Below, one piece after another: positions 7,965 to 16,585 of a stretch of DNA of 64,000 nt (the stretch's first letter is position 1; each line of letters begins with the position of its first letter). The stretch spans positions 248,001-312,000 of the forward strand of contig CANLTE010000004.1 of the NCBI GenBank assembly GCA_947493885.1, read 5' to 3'. The stretch comes from an uncultured Maribacter sp. (lineage in GTDB: Bacteria; Bacteroidota; Bacteroidia; Flavobacteriales; Flavobacteriaceae). The notes under the pieces are model-generated. The model did not search any database. It saw nothing but the letters and a program-made list of their open reading frames with translations, and was not told where the DNA came from. A program made the position numbers and the translations under genes.

Positions 7965-8834
7965 ATGAAACTACATTTAATAAGTAGAGATAATTTAGAG
8001 AACGACTCTGTTATGATTACACATCATAGAGAGCCCTCTTTTTTAAAGGTTTGGCATTATCATCCAGAACTGGAGTTAGTTTTAACTCTTAAAAGCACTG
8101 GCACTAGATTTGTTGGCGACAGTATTAAAAAATTTCAAGAAGGAGACTTGGTACTAATTGGAAAAAACCTGCCTCATATGTGGGTAAATGATGATTGCTA
8201 TTTTGAAGCTAATTCTGGTCTAATTGCTGAGGATGTTGTTGTTCATTTTAAAGAAGAGTTTTTAGGTAAAGATTTTTTTGAAACCAAAGAAATGAAACCT
8301 ATTGGCAGACTTATACATAGAGCCAAATTTGGAATTAAATTTCTTTCAGTTAGTGACGATGTTCTTGACAAAATAAAAACAATGACTACCTTAAGTAGTT
8401 TTGAAAGAACTATTAACTTATTAACTATTCTAAATACCCTTACACTAAATAATGACTATGAAATACTTTCAAGTGAAGGGTACATAAAAACGTTTAATAA
8501 AACCAAAAACGTAACGTTGGATAACACCTACGAATATATTTTTGAAAATTTTAATAAGCCCATTTCTTTGGAAGATGTAGCGAATGTAGCAAAGATGAAC
8601 CCCTCTTCCTTCAGTAGATATTTCAAACGAATAAACCGAAAAACATTTTCAACATATTTAAATGAAGTACGTATTGGATACGCTTGCAATCAGCTCATTG
8701 AACAGCGCGGAAATATTGCAACCATATGCTACGAATCTGGTTTTAACAATATTTCTAATTTTAATAGGCAGTTTAAAAAAATAACACTTAAATCTCCGTC
8801 TGAATATTTACGTCATTATACCGAAATTGAATAG
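7965..8834 (+). CDS. AraC-family regulator with N-terminal cupin sensor
   Basis: A 289-residue DNA-binding regulator. Residues 1 to about 130 form a cupin-like sugar-sensing fold (WHYHPELELVLTLKSTGTRFVGD... EGDLVLIGKNLPHMW); about 185-285 are the double helix-turn-helix, ending PSEYLRHY. It is divergent from the kdgK-uxaAB operon and convergent with dctM, with stops 10 bases apart. Two close paralogues sit at 13643-14509 and 55596-56450, sharing the WHFHPE and FVGD-type cupin motifs. The divergent layout suggests control of the kdgK operon; the effector is unknown, a sugar acid or sugar being likely. Confidence 0.88.
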   Translation: MKLHLISRDNLENDSVMITHHREPSFLKVWHYHPELELVLTLKSTGTRFVGDSIKKFQEGDLVLIGKNLPHMWVNDDCYFEANSGLIAEDVVVHFKEEFLGKDFFETKEMKPIGRLIHRAKFGIKFLSVSDDVLDKIKTMTTLSSFERTINLLTILNTLTLNNDYEILSSEGYIKTFNKTKNVTLDNTYEYIFENFNKPISLEDVANVAKMNPSSFSRYFKRINRKTFSTYLNEVRIGYACNQLIEQRGNIATICYESGFNNISNFNRQFKKITLKSPSEYLRHYTEIE

Positions 8835-8844
8835 ACCTTTGTTT

Positions 8845-10140
8845 TTAAAGGTTAAACAGGCCTGGTAACCATAAGCTTAGTTGCGGAAAGTATGTAACCA
8901 AAAATAGCGCTAAAATCATGGCGACGAACAACGGTAATAATGGTTTTACAACTTTCTCGATAGTAGTTTTTGCTACGCCAACACCAACAAATAATACCGA
9001 ACCAACAGGAGGCGTACATAAACCAATACATAAGTTGAGAATCATTATTATTCCAAAATGAACTGGATCTAAGCCTAATTTGGTAACTACAGGTAAAAAT
9101 ATTGGAGTAAATATTAACACCGCTGGTGTCATGTCCATGAATATACCTACAGCCAGTAACAGTAAGTTTATAATAAGTAATATTGCTATTTTATTATCGC
9201 TTAAACTTAGCAATCCTGTACTAATGTCTTGAGGTATATTCTCATATGATAACGCCCAAGACATGCTCATTGAGGCTCCAATTAACAACATCACAATAGC
9301 AGTTGTTGACGAAGAATCTAATAAAATTTTTGGTAAACTTTTAAGAGATATCTCCTTATAAATAAACCCTAAGATTAAACTATATAAAACAGCTATTGCA
9401 GAAGCTTCTGTAGCCGTAAACACACCAGTGACAATACCTCCAATTACAACTACCAGCATAAATAAACTTGGAAGTGCTACAACAAACGTTTTGAATACAT
9501 CTTTAAGTTTGCTTTTTTCTCCTATTTTGTACTTCTTCTTTTTAGCCCAAATAGACGCCACTATCATTAAAAACAACCCCGTAAGAATTCCAGGAATATA
9601 CCCTGCCAAAAACAACGCCGCAATAGATGCACCTCCACTTGCTAATGAATAAACAATTAACACATTACTTGGAGGAATTATTAAACCAGTTGTAGCAGAT
9701 GTTATATTAACGGCTGCACCAAACTCCTTTGAATATCCTTCTTTTTCCATTTCGGGACCTAAAATACTTCCCATTGCAGATGCAGATGCCATTGCTGAAC
9801 CTGCTATTGCTCCCATTAGCATTGCTGATATTACATTAATTAAGGCAAGCCCCCCTGGTAAGGCTCCGACCAAAGTTTTTGCAAAGGCTATTAATCTATG
9901 TGCTATGCCTCCTTTATTCATTAATTCTCCAGAAAGAATAAAAAACGGAATTGCCAACAAAGCAAAACTATCTAGACCAGTCCCAATTCGTTGCGCAACT
10001 GTTGTAAAAGCAGGTAAAGCCGGAATACTTACAAGCATTGTTAATAAGGACGATATCGTTATGCTCCATGCAACTGGAGTTCCAATTGCCAGAAGACAAA
10101 TGAAACTAATAGCTAAAACGAGAATTGGTAAATATTCCAT
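8845..10140 (-). CDS. dctM: TRAP transporter large membrane subunit (DctM)
   Basis: The translocation subunit of a tripartite ATP-independent periplasmic transporter, driven by a sodium or proton gradient. At 431 residues it has the normal length, and about 12 hydrophobic segments are visible. DctM-like marks are FALLAIPFFILSGELMNKGGIA and NLCIGLCTPPVGSVLFVG. It is the last gene of lacI > dctP > dctQ > dctM, 5 bases after dctQ. With kduI and the uronate catabolic genes alongside, the cargo is probably a uronate or unsaturated-uronate derivative. TRAP systems do not move oligosaccharides, so this is a monomer importer separate from the SusCD systems. Confidence 0.92.
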   Translation of the reverse strand: MEYLPILVLAISFICLLAIGTPVAWSITISSLLTMLVSIPALPAFTTVAQRIGTGLDSFALLAIPFFILSGELMNKGGIAHRLIAFAKTLVGALPGGLALINVISAMLMGAIAGSAMASASAMGSILGPEMEKEGYSKEFGAAVNITSATTGLIIPPSNVLIVYSLASGGASIAALFLAGYIPGILTGLFLMIVASIWAKKKKYKIGEKSKLKDVFKTFVVALPSLFMLVVVIGGIVTGVFTATEASAIAVLYSLILGFIYKEISLKSLPKILLDSSSTTAIVMLLIGASMSMSWALSYENIPQDISTGLLSLSDNKIAILLIINLLLLAVGIFMDMTPAVLIFTPIFLPVVTKLGLDPVHFGIIMILNLCIGLCTPPVGSVLFVGVGVAKTTIEKVVKPLLPLFVAMILALFLVTYFPQLSLWLPGLFNL

Positions 10141-10145
10141 AATGA

Positions 10146-10604
10146 CTAGTTTTTTAAAATATCTGATATTTTGTAATAAATAATTAAAATTCCGCTTATA
10201 GGTAATACAACATAAACAGCTGCTAATGGCACTTGTAATGCAGGAGAATACTGTTTTAAAACATAGGTAATAAATACCAGCCTAGCCCCTCCAATTACTA
10301 AAGCAAAAAGGCAAAAAAGAATTATCAAAACCCGAACTGTAACTTTAAGCTTTTTCTGCGTTTTTTTACTAAACTTCGATGGCAGCACATCAATCGCCAC
10401 ATGTTTATTTCTTCCAGATACATAGGCTGCACCTAAAACTCCGACCCAAATCATAAGATATCTTGCTAGCTCATCTGTAAAAGAACTTGGAGCCCCTAAA
10501 AAGTATCTACTAAACACTTGCCACAAAACATTTAATACCATTATTCCCATTATTCCTATTAACAGGCTTCCTAAAATTTTATCAATTTTTTCTCTTAATT
10601 CCAT
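10146..10604 (-). CDS. dctQ: TRAP transporter small membrane subunit (DctQ)
   Basis: A 152-residue inner-membrane protein with four hydrophobic helices and the DctQ-typical WQVFSRYFLGAPSSFTDELARYLMIW region (residues about 26-51), expected to brace DctM. It lies 1 base after dctP and 5 bases before dctM. Function follows from family and operon. Confidence 0.9.
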   Translation of the reverse strand: MELREKIDKILGSLLIGIMGIMVLNVLWQVFSRYFLGAPSSFTDELARYLMIWVGVLGAAYVSGRNKHVAIDVLPSKFSKKTQKKLKVTVRVLIILFCLFALVIGGARLVFITYVLKQYSPALQVPLAAVYVVLPISGILIIYYKISDILKN

Positions 10605-10605
10605 A

Positions 10606-11583
10606 CTACTTTGTTTGTTGAATATCTTGAATTAATTTATACAACACTTTGTCTTCTTTATACTGTTCAAATATATTTTTAGTCTTTTCCAAAAAAAGTG
10701 CTTTGTTAGGTCTAATTATTGTTACACCTGCAGCTTCAACTGCGGTTAAAGCTTCTTTTTCCGCATCAATCCATAACTTTCTTTGGTAATCAATTGATTT
10801 CTTCACAGCCTCTTTTAACCACCCCTTTTCTTCATCGTTGAGTTTTTCCCATAAATGTGTTCCTGCAATTAATACATCTGGTAAAACAGTATGCTCATCT
10901 AGACTATAGTATTTACATACTTCATAATGTCTGGACAGGTAAAAACTTGGAGGATTATTTTCCGCTCCATCTACAACCCCTTGCTGCAGCGATGTATATA
11001 ACTCTCCCCACGATATTGGAGTTGGAGCTCCTCCCAACTTATTTACCATATCCATAGCTGTAACACTTTCCATTACCCGTATTTTAAGTCCTGCTAAGTC
11101 TTCAGGAGAGTTTACAGGTTTATCTTTTGTATAAAAACTTCTGCTTCCTGCATCATAATATCCAAGACCTTTTAACCAATATTGCTCACCGTCATTCAAT
11201 AATTGCTGACCAATAGGTCCATCCAAAACTTTAAAAGAATGCTCCCTATTTCTAAACAAAAAAGGAAGTCCTAAAACTTTCATTTTAGGGGCAAAGTTTT
11301 CTAGTACTCCAACCGAAACCTTAGTCATATCTAAACTACCTATTTGTAATAATTCTAAACACTGCCTTTCGGTTCCTAATTGCTGACTTGGGTATATTTC
11401 AATTGCCATTTTTCCATTAGATAACTTTTCTAAATCTTCACCCATTTTGACCATTGCTTTATGTACAGAATGCCCCACGTCTAAACCATGAGCTAACTTT
11501 AAAGTCTTTTTTTGAACTAACTTATTACAACTACTAAGCCCTATTCCTATTATAAAAAGTATAAGTATTGTTAAACTACGCAT
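10606..11583 (-). CDS. dctP: TRAP transporter solute-binding protein (DctP), lipoprotein
   Basis: The periplasmic substrate-binding subunit, 325 residues. The signal ends in a lipobox (IGIGLSSC, Cys near residue 19), so it is membrane-anchored, as in many Bacteroidota. The conserved carboxylate-clamping Arg is in LKIRVMES, followed by the helix GELYTSLQQGVVDGAENNP typical of the DctP family. Sugar-acid-binding DctPs have this pattern, and the neighbouring uronate genes point the same way. It follows lacI by 11 bases. Confidence 0.9.
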   Translation of the reverse strand: MRSLTILILFIIGIGLSSCNKLVQKKTLKLAHGLDVGHSVHKAMVKMGEDLEKLSNGKMAIEIYPSQQLGTERQCLELLQIGSLDMTKVSVGVLENFAPKMKVLGLPFLFRNREHSFKVLDGPIGQQLLNDGEQYWLKGLGYYDAGSRSFYTKDKPVNSPEDLAGLKIRVMESVTAMDMVNKLGGAPTPISWGELYTSLQQGVVDGAENNPPSFYLSRHYEVCKYYSLDEHTVLPDVLIAGTHLWEKLNDEEKGWLKEAVKKSIDYQRKLWIDAEKEALTAVEAAGVTIIRPNKALFLEKTKNIFEQYKEDKVLYKLIQDIQQTK

Positions 11584-11594
11584 GGACTTTGATT

Positions 11595-12626
11595 TTAACT
11601 TTTGTTATTTTTATTAGAAGATTCTCTTTCAATCAATGAAGGTTTTAATATTATAGTTTCAGGGGAAATAGACTCTTTTTTTTTCTCTATTTGCTTTAAC
11701 AATAGTTCCATTGCTAATTTCCCCATTTGACTCCCGGACTGATCTATTGTGGTTAGCGAAGGCTCAATTACTCTTGAAGTAGGTTCGTTACTAAAGCCTG
11801 TAAATGCAATATCTTCAGGAATCAACACCCCTTTACTTTTTAAATATTGCATAGCACCAATTGCTGCAACATCATTAGCCGAAAAAACACCATCAACTTG
11901 TTTTTGCATAGACAGTAATTGTTTTGCAAGCAAAGCTCCTTCCTTCTCCATTAAATGAGAACTTAATACCAAATCTTTATCAAAAGGGATGTTATTTTTT
12001 TCAAGAGCAGTTCTATATCCTTGAAATCTATTTTGATACATCATTAAATTTCTTGGTCCAGAAAAATGGACTATTCTAGTACAACCTTTAGAAATTAAAT
12101 GACTGGTTCCTAAATACCCTCCTTCAAAATCATCCAACAACACATTACTATTTCCAGGAATATCACAATGTCTATCAAAAAATAGGACAGGAATATTATT
12201 GGTTTTAAGAATATCTAAATGTTTATAATTTAAAGTCTCCATTGAAATGGACATAATCACACCATCCACTCTATTCGCTACCAATGTTTCTACTAAATTT
12301 TGTTCCCGATCTAACTGTTCTAAAGATTGACATATAACAACCTTGTACCCTTTTTCAAAAGCCATCTCTTCAATTCCTGCAATTGCAGATGAAAAAAAGT
12401 GCCTTGATATTCTAGGAACTATTACACCTATGGTGAAGGTTTTATTCTTTCTTAAATTAGATGCTAACAAATTTCGTTGATAGCCCAACTCCTTGGCTTT
12501 TTCTAATATTTTATCCTTTGTCTTCTTTGTTACCCGATTACTGTCGTTTAAGGCTCTTGAAACCGTAGAGCTATCAATCCCTAAAGCTTTCGCTATATCA
12601 TGTATTGTCATAGAATTATTCTCCAT
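11595..12626 (-). CDS. LacI-family repressor of the TRAP/kduI module
   Basis: A 343-residue LacI/GalR regulator: helix-turn-helix at the N-terminus (MTIHDIAKALGIDSSTVSRALN) and a periplasmic-binding-like sensor domain (from about residue 65, IGVIVPRISRHFFSSAIAGIEEMA). It is the first gene of the TRAP operon and divergent from kduI. A perfect 42-bp palindrome in the 121-bp gap carries a LacI-type central CG core and covers the -33 boxes of both promoters, so it should repress itself, the transporter and kduI until a uronate metabolite binds. The start at 12626 gives five extra residues; the Met at 12611 is an equally good start and leaves a more normal leader. Confidence 0.9.
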   Translation of the reverse strand: MENNSMTIHDIAKALGIDSSTVSRALNDSNRVTKKTKDKILEKAKELGYQRNLLASNLRKNKTFTIGVIVPRISRHFFSSAIAGIEEMAFEKGYKVVICQSLEQLDREQNLVETLVANRVDGVIMSISMETLNYKHLDILKTNNIPVLFFDRHCDIPGNSNVLLDDFEGGYLGTSHLISKGCTRIVHFSGPRNLMMYQNRFQGYRTALEKNNIPFDKDLVLSSHLMEKEGALLAKQLLSMQKQVDGVFSANDVAAIGAMQYLKSKGVLIPEDIAFTGFSNEPTSRVIEPSLTTIDQSGSQMGKLAMELLLKQIEKKKESISPETIILKPSLIERESSNKNNKS

Positions 12627-12636
12627 TGAATAATCT

Positions 12637-12667
12637 CAAATATTATAATTTTCCATAAATATACAAA
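12637..12667 (-). promoter_or_regulatory. Promoter of the lacI-dctPQM operon
   Basis: On the minus strand, TTTG (complement of 12664-12667), 19 bp, then AATATTTG (complement of 12637-12644), one mismatch from TAnnTTTG. The -33 box lies inside the 42-bp palindrome, so repressor binding would block it. Confidence 0.45.
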
Positions 12668-12698
12668 AAATACAATCGATTGTATTTTTTGTATATTT
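12657..12698. promoter_or_regulatory. Perfect 42-bp palindromic operator between lacI and kduI
   Basis: Every base from 12657 to 12677 is complemented in reverse by 12678 to 12698. The centre is TACAATCGATTGTA, an even-length palindrome with the CpG centre typical of LacI/GalR operators. The outer arms add A/T tracts. The site overlaps the -33 elements of both divergent promoters. Confidence 0.8.
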
Positions 12699-12710
12699 TC
12701 ATTAAGTTTG
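12680..12710 (+). promoter_or_regulatory. Promoter of kduI
   Basis: TTG at 12680-12682, a 20-bp spacer, then a perfect TAAGTTTG at 12703-12710; the kduI ATG follows 37 bases later. The -33 box is within the palindrome core. Confidence 0.55.
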
Positions 12711-12747
12711 TTTTGTAATACAAACAGATTATATATATCCCATAATT

Positions 12748-13587
12748 ATGAATACATTTTATGAAAATAGATATGCTTCTAGTCCTGAAGCTGTGAAAAA
12801 ATATGACACAACCCAATTACGAGATGAATTCTTGGTGGACAATCTAATGCAAGAAGGGAAAATAAACCTAACTTATACTCACTATGACCGCTATATTGTA
12901 GGGTCAGCAGTACCAACTGATTCGTTAACGTTAGAAGCAATTGACCCATTAAAGGCCAACTTTTTTCTAGAACGAAGAGAACTTGGTATTATCAATGTAG
13001 GCGGCAAAGGCTCTGTTGAAATTGATGGGGAGGTGATTAAATTAAATCATAAAGATGCACTATATGTAGGAATGGGAATAAAGTCTGTTGTTTTTAACAG
13101 CGATGACAAAAAAAAACCTGCTAAATTTTATTTGAACTCTGCTCCTGCGCATACCAATTACCCAACCAAAAAAATTAGTCTCGAAGAAGCTAATAAACTA
13201 GAACTGGGATCTCTTGAAACTGCAAATCATAGAACTGTTAGTCAAATGATTATTGGAGGCGTCATTACATCATGCCAATTACAAATGGGAATGACAGAAC
13301 TTAAAACAGGCAGTGTTTGGAATACTATGCCTGCTCATGTTCATGATCGTAGAATGGAAATTTATTTTTATTTGGATATTCCTAAAGAACAGGCGGTATG
13401 TCATTTCATGGGCCAACCTAATGAAACAAGACATCTTTGGATGCATAATCATCAAGCTGTAATATCACCACCATGGTCTATTCATTGTGGGTCCGGGACA
13501 TCAAACTATACATTTATATGGGGAATGGCTGGAGAAAATTTAGATTATACCGATATGGACGTTGCTAAAATTACCGATTTAAAATAA
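12748..13587 (+). CDS. kduI: 5-dehydro-4-deoxy-D-glucuronate isomerase KduI
   Basis: Interconverts 5-keto-4-deoxyuronate (from unsaturated uronates) and 2,5-diketo-3-deoxygluconate, the substrate of KduD. At 279 residues it is full length. The zinc ligands of this cupin are visible: MPAHVHDRRMEIYFY gives His-x-His and Glu, and PPWSIHCG gives the last His. It is a single-gene unit, divergent from the LacI/TRAP operon, with its own promoter and terminator. It implies that unsaturated uronates (pectin, ulvan or similar) are also used, or that the enzyme feeds the same diketo intermediate as the L-AHG route. Confidence 0.93.
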   Translation: MNTFYENRYASSPEAVKKYDTTQLRDEFLVDNLMQEGKINLTYTHYDRYIVGSAVPTDSLTLEAIDPLKANFFLERRELGIINVGGKGSVEIDGEVIKLNHKDALYVGMGIKSVVFNSDDKKKPAKFYLNSAPAHTNYPTKKISLEEANKLELGSLETANHRTVSQMIIGGVITSCQLQMGMTELKTGSVWNTMPAHVHDRRMEIYFYLDIPKEQAVCHFMGQPNETRHLWMHNHQAVISPPWSIHCGSGTSNYTFIWGMAGENLDYTDMDVAKITDLK

Positions 13588-13606
13588 TATAGGTTAATAG
13601 ATATCG

Positions 13607-13642
13607 AAAAAGTCGCTGAGATTGAAAACTTAGCGGCTTTTT
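13607..13642. terminator. Bidirectional terminator between kduI and AraC
   Basis: Arms 13607-13620 and 13629-13642, 14 bp with two G-T wobbles, with A5 before and T5 after, so it works both ways. It ends exactly at the stop of the convergent AraC gene. Confidence 0.75.
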
Positions 13643-14509
13643 CTAACTAAAAGCCCTTTTATACTTCTGCTGATAAACCAAAGGGGAACATCCTATAAAT
13701 TTGTTAAACTGCCTGTAAAAAAACGGTAGACTTTCATACCCTGAACGAAAAGCAATTTCTGACACCTGTTTATCAGATTCAATCAACAGTTTACAAGCTA
13801 ATTTAATTTTATATTCATTCAAAAATGTAAAAAACGATTTGTTGAATGTTTTTTTAAAAAATCTACAAAAAGACTCTTCATTCATGGCTACCAAACTTGC
13901 CATTTCAGAAAGGGTAATCTGCCTATTATAATTTTCGCTTACAAAATTATGAATGACATTTATTCTTTCATTGGTTTTATGATTAAGTTTTGCTGCGAAA
14001 TTGTCTCCTGAAAGTAATGTGTTTTCTGAAGATTCAGACAAAATATCTAAAACCTTTAAAAGTGTAATGGTTTTCTCAAAAGGTCGTTGATTCAACATTG
14101 CCTTTAATAAAGTAGCAGTTTTTTCAACAGCTTCTCCTTTAAAGTGAATTCCTCTAGATGATCGCTTGAGCATTTTTTTCATAGTGGTAAATTCAACGCC
14201 ATCCAACCATCCGTCCCCCATAAAATCTTCTCTCCACTGAACAACTATAGATTTTGCAGGGGTTTTATTTTCTTCAGTATTCTTCCAACAGTGCGGTAAA
14301 TTAGACCCTAGTAACACTAAATCGTTTTCTTCAAACTCCATAACACTATCTCCAACATATCTAATACCATTACTTTTTTCAATAAAAACCAACTCATATT
14401 CTGGATGAAAGTGCCAAGGCGCATCAAAGGCTTTATTTTCATATTTAAACACCTTAAATGAGCTTTGCGGAAGACTTGTTATTTTTTCTAATTGCGCTTT
14501 CATTCGCAC
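13643..14509 (-). CDS. AraC-family regulator with N-terminal cupin sensor
   Basis: A 288-residue paralogue of the regulators at 7965 and 55596. The cupin part (about residues 20-125) shows APWHFHPEYELVFIEKSNGIRYVGD and LLGSNLPHCW; the C-terminal double helix-turn-helix spans about 190-285. It is divergent from the alcohol dehydrogenase/esterase pair at 14664 and convergent with kduI, so the pair is its likeliest target. The divergent gap of 154 bp shows GATATTTG at about 14605, one mismatch from the -7 consensus. The start could also be the third codon. Confidence 0.87.
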   Translation of the reverse strand: MRMKAQLEKITSLPQSSFKVFKYENKAFDAPWHFHPEYELVFIEKSNGIRYVGDSVMEFEENDLVLLGSNLPHCWKNTEENKTPAKSIVVQWREDFMGDGWLDGVEFTTMKKMLKRSSRGIHFKGEAVEKTATLLKAMLNQRPFEKTITLLKVLDILSESSENTLLSGDNFAAKLNHKTNERINVIHNFVSENYNRQITLSEMASLVAMNEESFCRFFKKTFNKSFFTFLNEYKIKLACKLLIESDKQVSEIAFRSGYESLPFFYRQFNKFIGCSPLVYQQKYKRAFS

Positions 14510-14663
14510 AAAATATGAAATTAAAATAACTTATTTAAACGTAAAAAATGCAAAACCCATTCATATAAGTTAATATAGGGTATTGTTTCATCCATTTTAG
14601 GATATTTGTATCTTCAGCAAAAAAACTAGTTTTAGCGATATTAAAAAACAAACAGATCTTTAA

Positions 14664-15785
14664 ATGTCTATACTATGTAACGCAGCAATTGCAGATGGAA
14701 AAGGAGGCTTTATTATAGACTCCATTACAGTACAAAAGCCAAAGCCAGATGAAGTTTTAGTTCAAATGAAAGCCGCTGGTTTATGTCACACAGATCACGA
14801 CTCTTTACATTGGGGAAAACCAATTGTTCTAGGTCATGAGGGAGCTGGGATAGTTTCCGCAATTGGTGATAACGTAAATAATATAAATATTGGCGACTCC
14901 GTAATACTTAATTGGGCCACTCCATGTGAAAATTGCTTACAATGTAATTTAGGCAATCAGCATATATGTGAAAATAATTCTCCTGTTGTTGCTGGTGGAA
15001 ATGGTTATACCGATGGTCATGCGCATATTGACGGCACTACATGGCAAAACAACCCTATTGAACGTTCTTTCAATATTGGTACACTATCTGAATATACTTT
15101 GGTTAAAGCCTCTGCGGTTGTAAAAAACTCTTCTAATAAAATGCCCTTTCCATCAGCAAGTATAATAAGCTGTGGGGTAATGACGGGATTTGGCTCTGCC
15201 GTAAATTCAGCTAAAGTCACTCCAAATAGTTCTGTAGTGGTATTAGGAACAGGGGGTGTTGGTATTAGCGTTATTCAAGGTGCCAAAATTAGTAAAGCAA
15301 CTAAAATTATTGCTATCGACATTAATGAAAAGAGATTAGAAATGGCAAAAGAATTTGGTGCAACGCACCTTATTCTTGCAGATAAAAATGATGTTGGATT
15401 ATTAAATGCAGCAAAAAAAGTAAAAGCAATGACCGAAGGTCGTGGGGCTGATTTTGCTTTTGAATGCACAGCTGTTCCAGCACTTGGCGCAGCTCCTCTA
15501 GCCATGATAAGAAATGCAGGAACAGCCGTTCAGGTTAGTGGTATTGAAGAGGAAATTACCATAGACATGAATCTTTTTGAATGGGATAAAATTTACATTA
15601 ACCCATTATATGGCGGATGTAATCCAAATATTGATTTCCCAAAGCTTGTAAATTTATACGAGCAAGGTGAACTAAAGCTTGACGAAATGATCACTAACAC
15701 GTATGAATTGAAAGACTTACAACAAGCTTTTGACGATATGTTAAGCGGAAAAAATGCAAAAGGTGTAATTGTATTTAATTCATAA
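14664..15785 (+). CDS. Zinc alcohol dehydrogenase, class III (formaldehyde dehydrogenase)-like
   Basis: A 373-residue medium-chain dehydrogenase of the class III/mycothiol-dependent type, with catalytic zinc GLCHTDHDS and GHEGAG, structural zinc CENCLQCNLGNQHIC, and the cofactor loop GTGGVGISVIQGAK. Class III enzymes oxidise S-hydroxymethyl-thiol adducts of formaldehyde; other family members oxidise alcohols. Its stop overlaps the start of an esterase-D-like gene by one base (TAATG), so the two are translationally coupled, which matches the formaldehyde dehydrogenase/S-formylthiol hydrolase pairing. Formaldehyde could arise from 6-O-methyl-galactose, common in porphyran, or from methyl esters via methanol. 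No P450 demethylase is in the window. Confidence 0.78.
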   Translation: MSILCNAAIADGKGGFIIDSITVQKPKPDEVLVQMKAAGLCHTDHDSLHWGKPIVLGHEGAGIVSAIGDNVNNINIGDSVILNWATPCENCLQCNLGNQHICENNSPVVAGGNGYTDGHAHIDGTTWQNNPIERSFNIGTLSEYTLVKASAVVKNSSNKMPFPSASIISCGVMTGFGSAVNSAKVTPNSSVVVLGTGGVGISVIQGAKISKATKIIAIDINEKRLEMAKEFGATHLILADKNDVGLLNAAKKVKAMTEGRGADFAFECTAVPALGAAPLAMIRNAGTAVQVSGIEEEITIDMNLFEWDKIYINPLYGGCNPNIDFPKLVNLYEQGELKLDEMITNTYELKDLQQAFDDMLSGKNAKGVIVFNS

Positions 15786-16585
15786 TGAGCAAATTTAAAA
15801 CTACCGAGTTATCTCAGGCCGAATTTGAAAGTAACAACCTAAGGTTTATAACCGTTAAAACTAAAAACCTAAAAGGTAGAGGCGACATTTGTCTTTTTGT
15901 TCCCCCTATAGCTAATTTAAATGATATTCCTATTGTTATACTACTTCATGGAGTGTACGGTAGTTCTTGGGTTTGGTCACAAAAAGCAGGTGTCCACATT
16001 TCTGCTTTAAAAATGATGCAAGAAGGGATATTATCACCCATGGTAATTGCGATGCCTTCCGATGGGTTATGGGGTGATGGCTCTGCTTATTTACCTCACA
16101 ATACTATAAATTACGAAAAATGGATTGCTGAAGATGTGCCACAAGCAGTTATTGAAAACATACCACAAGTAAGTACAAATTCTAAGCTCTTTATTTCTGG
16201 TTTATCAATGGGTGGTTATGGAGCTCTACGAATTGGATTAAAATATGCCACTAAGTTTACCGCTGTTTCTGGACACTCATCCATTACCGCTTTTGACCAA
16301 ATGTCTTTATTTGTAGAAGAATCTCTTGAGTCCTATGACAATCAAAAAGATGAACCCAACTCTGTAATAGAAACCGTTTTAAACCAAAAAGAAAAACTTC
16401 CTAAATTTAGGTTTGATTGTGGTTCTTCCGATTTATTAATTGAGCATAACCGTAAGTTACACCAACAATTAAAGGAAAATACTATTGAACACATCTATGA
16501 GGAGTTTCCAGGTGGTCATGAATGGTCTTATTGGGAAAAACATATCAAAAAGACCTTGCTTTTTTTTAACACTAACTTAGGTTAA
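15785..16585 (+). CDS. Alpha/beta hydrolase, esterase D / CE1-like
   Basis: A 266-residue serine hydrolase with no signal peptide, so probably cytoplasmic. The nucleophile elbow is SGLSMGGYGALRIG near residues 140-150 (GxSxG), the HGVYGSSWVW loop supplies the oxyanion hole, and GGHEWSYWEKH carries the catalytic His. This is the esterase D fold shared by S-formylglutathione hydrolases and CE1 feruloyl or acetyl esterases. One-base overlap with the upstream dehydrogenase favours a formylthiol hydrolase role; a deacylase for algal sugars is the alternative. Its stop overlaps that of the convergent DUF1080 gene. Confidence 0.75.
   Translation: MSKFKTTELSQAEFESNNLRFITVKTKNLKGRGDICLFVPPIANLNDIPIVILLHGVYGSSWVWSQKAGVHISALKMMQEGILSPMVIAMPSDGLWGDGSAYLPHNTINYEKWIAEDVPQAVIENIPQVSTNSKLFISGLSMGGYGALRIGLKYATKFTAVSGHSSITAFDQMSLFVEESLESYDNQKDEPNSVIETVLNQKEKLPKFRFDCGSSDLLIEHNRKLHQQLKENTIEHIYEEFPGGHEWSYWEKHIKKTLLFFNTNLG

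Noticed and set aside
1855-13587. Reading the left third as a pectin PUL
   Set aside because: There is no polysaccharide lyase, GH28, pectin esterase or uxaC in the window. KduI and TRAP alone show only uronate monomer use.
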